This document shows positions 3,998-5,021 of a stretch of DNA of 5,021 bases, one piece after another (the stretch's first letter is position 1; each line of letters opens with the position of its first letter). The stretch lies in NCBI GenBank assembly GCA_016177555.1, contig JACOVB010000166.1, forward strand, positions 1-5,021, read 5' to 3'. The notes beneath the pieces are model-generated. The model had not been told where the DNA came from. It worked only from the letters and a program-made list of their open reading frames with translations, and made no database searches. This DNA comes from Candidatus Rokuibacteriota bacterium (GTDB taxonomy: Bacteria > Methylomirabilota > Methylomirabilia > Rokubacteriales > CSP1-6). The position numbers were made by a program, and so were the translations under genes.

Positions 3998-4402
3998 TCA
4001 GGCCTGGCGCGCCGGCCGCTGGGCGAGGCCGCGGAAGAAGGTGGCAATGCTGTCGAGCGTGGCGCCGGGCTGGAAGACGCCGGCGACACCCAGCGCCTCG
4101 AGGCGCCCGAGATCCTCCTCGGGGACGATGCCGCCCACCACCACGGGGATGCCCCGGAGCCCCACCCGCTCGAGCTCCTCCATGAGCCGCTCCAACAGGA
4201 TCGTCGGCGAGGCGTCCATGATGCGATAGCCGATGGCGTCGGCCGACTCGTCCACGGCCAGGCGGGCAATGGCGCGAGGGATCTGGGCGCCGCCCAGCAC
4301 CGTCTCCATCCCGGCGTCCCTGAGCCCCCGCGAGATCACGTGGTACCCCGTGCTGTGCCCCGTCGAGTCCTGAACCAGCAGCACCCGCATCGATCGCTCC
4401 AT
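3998..4402 (-). CDS. Cobalamin-binding small subunit of an acyl-CoA mutase, divergent
   Basis: 134 residues, the size of stand-alone B12 subunits such as IcmB, HcmB or archaeal MCM small subunits. It is a Rossmann-like domain that carries adenosylcobalamin for the partner large subunit. Visible features: strand 'MRVLLVQDSTGHSTG' (5-19) with His16 where the cobalt-ligating His of D-x-H-x-x-G lies; helix 'VISRGLRDAGMETV'; 'GGAQIPRAIARLAVDESADA' (37-56); and 'IPVVVGGIVPEEDLGRLEAL' (85-104), holding the Gly90-Gly91 motif, then 'VFQPGAT' (109-115). Two hallmarks are altered: the Asp of D-x-H-x-x-G is Thr14, and the S-x-L motif that cradles the dimethylbenzimidazole tail ('GLSSLSG' type) is Tyr-Arg-Ile-Met at 59-62. 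The start at 4402 is backed by AGGAG overlapping the upstream stop, 6 bases away. The substrate may be a branched or methylmalonyl-type acyl-CoA; not determinable here. Confidence 0.85.
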   Translation of the reverse strand: MERSMRVLLVQDSTGHSTGYHVISRGLRDAGMETVLGGAQIPRAIARLAVDESADAIGYRIMDASPTILLERLMEELERVGLRGIPVVVGGIVPEEDLGRLEALGVAGVFQPGATLDSIATFFRGLAQRPARQA

Positions 4403-4408
4403 ACTCGG

Positions 4409-4413
4409 CTCCT
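4409..4413 (-). promoter_or_regulatory. Ribosome binding site overlapping the mutase large-subunit stop codon
   Basis: AGGAG on the minus strand (4413 to 4409) shares bases with the TAG stop of the large subunit (4414 to 4412) and sits 6 bases before the ATG at 4402. This geometry implies translational coupling of the two mutase subunits, consistent with an equimolar complex, and chooses ATG 4402 over the ATG four codons later. Confidence 0.65.
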
Positions 4414-5021
4414 AGCGGCCGAAGTTCCAGGTGGTCGGCACGAACGGCTCACCGAGGGCCTCCTCGCGGATGCGCGAGATCTCACCGATGGACAGATAGG
4501 CCTTCACCGCGTGGAGCATCGCCACGATGATGTTCTCCCGCTGGCCATAGGCCTCGGCGAGGCGCTGTCGGGCGGCCTCGGCCCGCCGTGGATCGCGCCG
4601 CTCGCGAGCCTCCCGGAGTCGGCGGATCTGCTTGTCGCGACAGCCCGGGTCGTAGCGGAGCGCCTCGATCCGCGGCTGCCCCGCGTCGTCGTCCTCGGGA
4701 GCGTCGGCGAAACAGTTGACGCCCACGACCTTCATCTCCCCGCGGTCGATGGCCTGCTGCCGTCGATATGCTTCGTCCCGCGTCATCTCGTCCATGGCAT
4801 CGAAGGCGTCGCGCTCGGGCATGGCCTCGAGGCGCTCCAGGAGTTCCCGCGCCGCCTCTTCCACCTGAGCGGTCAGCGCCTCCACGCAGAAGGCGCCGCC
4901 GAGGGGATCCATGACCTTGGTGACGCCGCTCTCGTAGGCGATGATCTGCTGCGTCCTGAGCGAGAGCGTGGCCGCCGCCGCCGTCGGGATTGACAGCACC
5001 TCGTCGAAGGAGTTCACCGAC
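4412..5021 (-). CDS. Acyl-CoA mutase large (catalytic) subunit, C-terminal part
   Basis: The frame is open from the right edge (first full codon 5020-5018) to TAG at 4414-4412, giving the last about 200 residues; the N-terminal part lies outside. A GTG at 5017 is internal, because homologues continue upstream of 'NSFDE' and the frame stays open. The family is unmistakable from 'RTQQIIAYESGVTKVMDPLG' followed by 'GAFCVEALT', matching the last strands of the methylmalonyl-CoA mutase TIM barrel (R-T-Q-Q-I, D-P-x-G-G-x-x-x-V-E). Then come 'AYRRQQAIDRGEMKVVGVN' and the post-barrel helices 'DKQIRRLREARERRDPRRAE' and 'ENIIVAMLHAVKAYLSIGEI'. It ends without a fused B12 domain, which is supplied by the next gene, so the enzyme is of the two-subunit type (ICM, HCM, archaeal-type MCM). 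The linker after 'LERLEAM' is about 3 residues shorter than usual and lacks the common Gly-Gly and Gly-Tyr-Pro elements. The residues that set substrate choice are mostly in the missing part. Confidence 0.92.
   Translation of the reverse strand, partial: SVNSFDEVLSIPTAAAATLSLRTQQIIAYESGVTKVMDPLGGAFCVEALTAQVEEAARELLERLEAMPERDAFDAMDEMTRDEAYRRQQAIDRGEMKVVGVNCFADAPEDDDAGQPRIEALRYDPGCRDKQIRRLREARERRDPRRAEAARQRLAEAYGQRENIIVAMLHAVKAYLSIGEISRIREEALGEPFVPTTWNFGR

Noticed and set aside
3579..4229. Plus-strand frame of 216 codons across the IS relic and B12 subunit
   Set aside because: It spans unrelated minus-strand sequences and has no recognisable domain; the locally protein-like stretch is the complement of the transposase remnant.
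5015..5017. GTG as the true start of the mutase large subunit
   Set aside because: The frame continues upstream to the window edge, and the barrel residues before this point are essential in the family, so the gene is simply cut by the window.
1..5021. tRNA, rRNA, CRISPR array or riboswitch (including a cobalamin riboswitch near the mutase)
   Set aside because: No cloverleaf, rRNA segment, spaced repeat array or B12-box-like sequence was seen. The mutase operon's leader lies outside the window.

Overview
The window is a high-GC bacterial segment with strongly G/C-ending codons. Every intact gene except a fragment at the left edge lies on the minus strand. The genes fit a soil or subsurface bacterium. 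The signal-peptide tail 'AAEAQQAGKV' followed by 'RIGYLS', typical of ABC-type substrate-binding proteins abundant in Rokubacteria/Methylomirabilota and some Proteobacteria, makes that kind of host plausible. This is inference from family flavour, not a taxonomic assignment.

Layout, left to right. (1) 2-184, plus strand: the last 60 residues of a protein resembling the superoxide reductase (desulfoferrodoxin/neelaredoxin) fold, with both C-terminal iron-ligand positions substituted. (2) 184-312: a convergent intergenic region bounded by a 14-nt inverted repeat and containing smaller hairpins. (3) 315-2048, minus strand: a compact run in the order SRAP/YedK-type DNA-protein crosslink protein, HicA-like RNase, a 37-codon overlapping small ORF, and an exported blue-copper (cupredoxin) protein with a C-terminal carboxypeptidase-regulatory-like domain. 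(4) 2059-2451: no intact gene. A truncated lipoprotein-like start (plus) and a truncated ABC substrate-binding protein start (minus) meet head-on, preceded by short repeats. (5) 2452-3633, minus: a complete serine beta-lactamase-family hydrolase/esterase. (6) 3634-3997: a decayed N-terminal piece of an IS91-type transposase (minus), recoverable only by joining three frames. (7) 3998-5021, minus: a two-subunit cobalamin-dependent acyl-CoA mutase, with the C-terminal part of the large catalytic subunit (its 5' end lies beyond the window) and the complete separate B12-binding subunit, translationally coupled.

How it fits together: the mutase genes form one operon whose downstream flank was invaded by an IS91-like element that has since decayed. 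The SRAP-HicA-small ORF-cupredoxin run is tightly spaced and probably co-transcribed, although the functions (DNA repair, RNA cleavage, periplasmic copper redox) do not form an obvious pathway. The strongest points for a second look are the mutase B12 subunit that keeps the cobalt-ligating His but lacks the usual Asp and Ser-x-Leu motifs, the ligand-less superoxide-reductase-like tail, the hidden IS91 remnant, the small ORF overlapping an orphan hicA, and the structured inverted repeat between the convergent genes. I see no clearly new multi-gene system.
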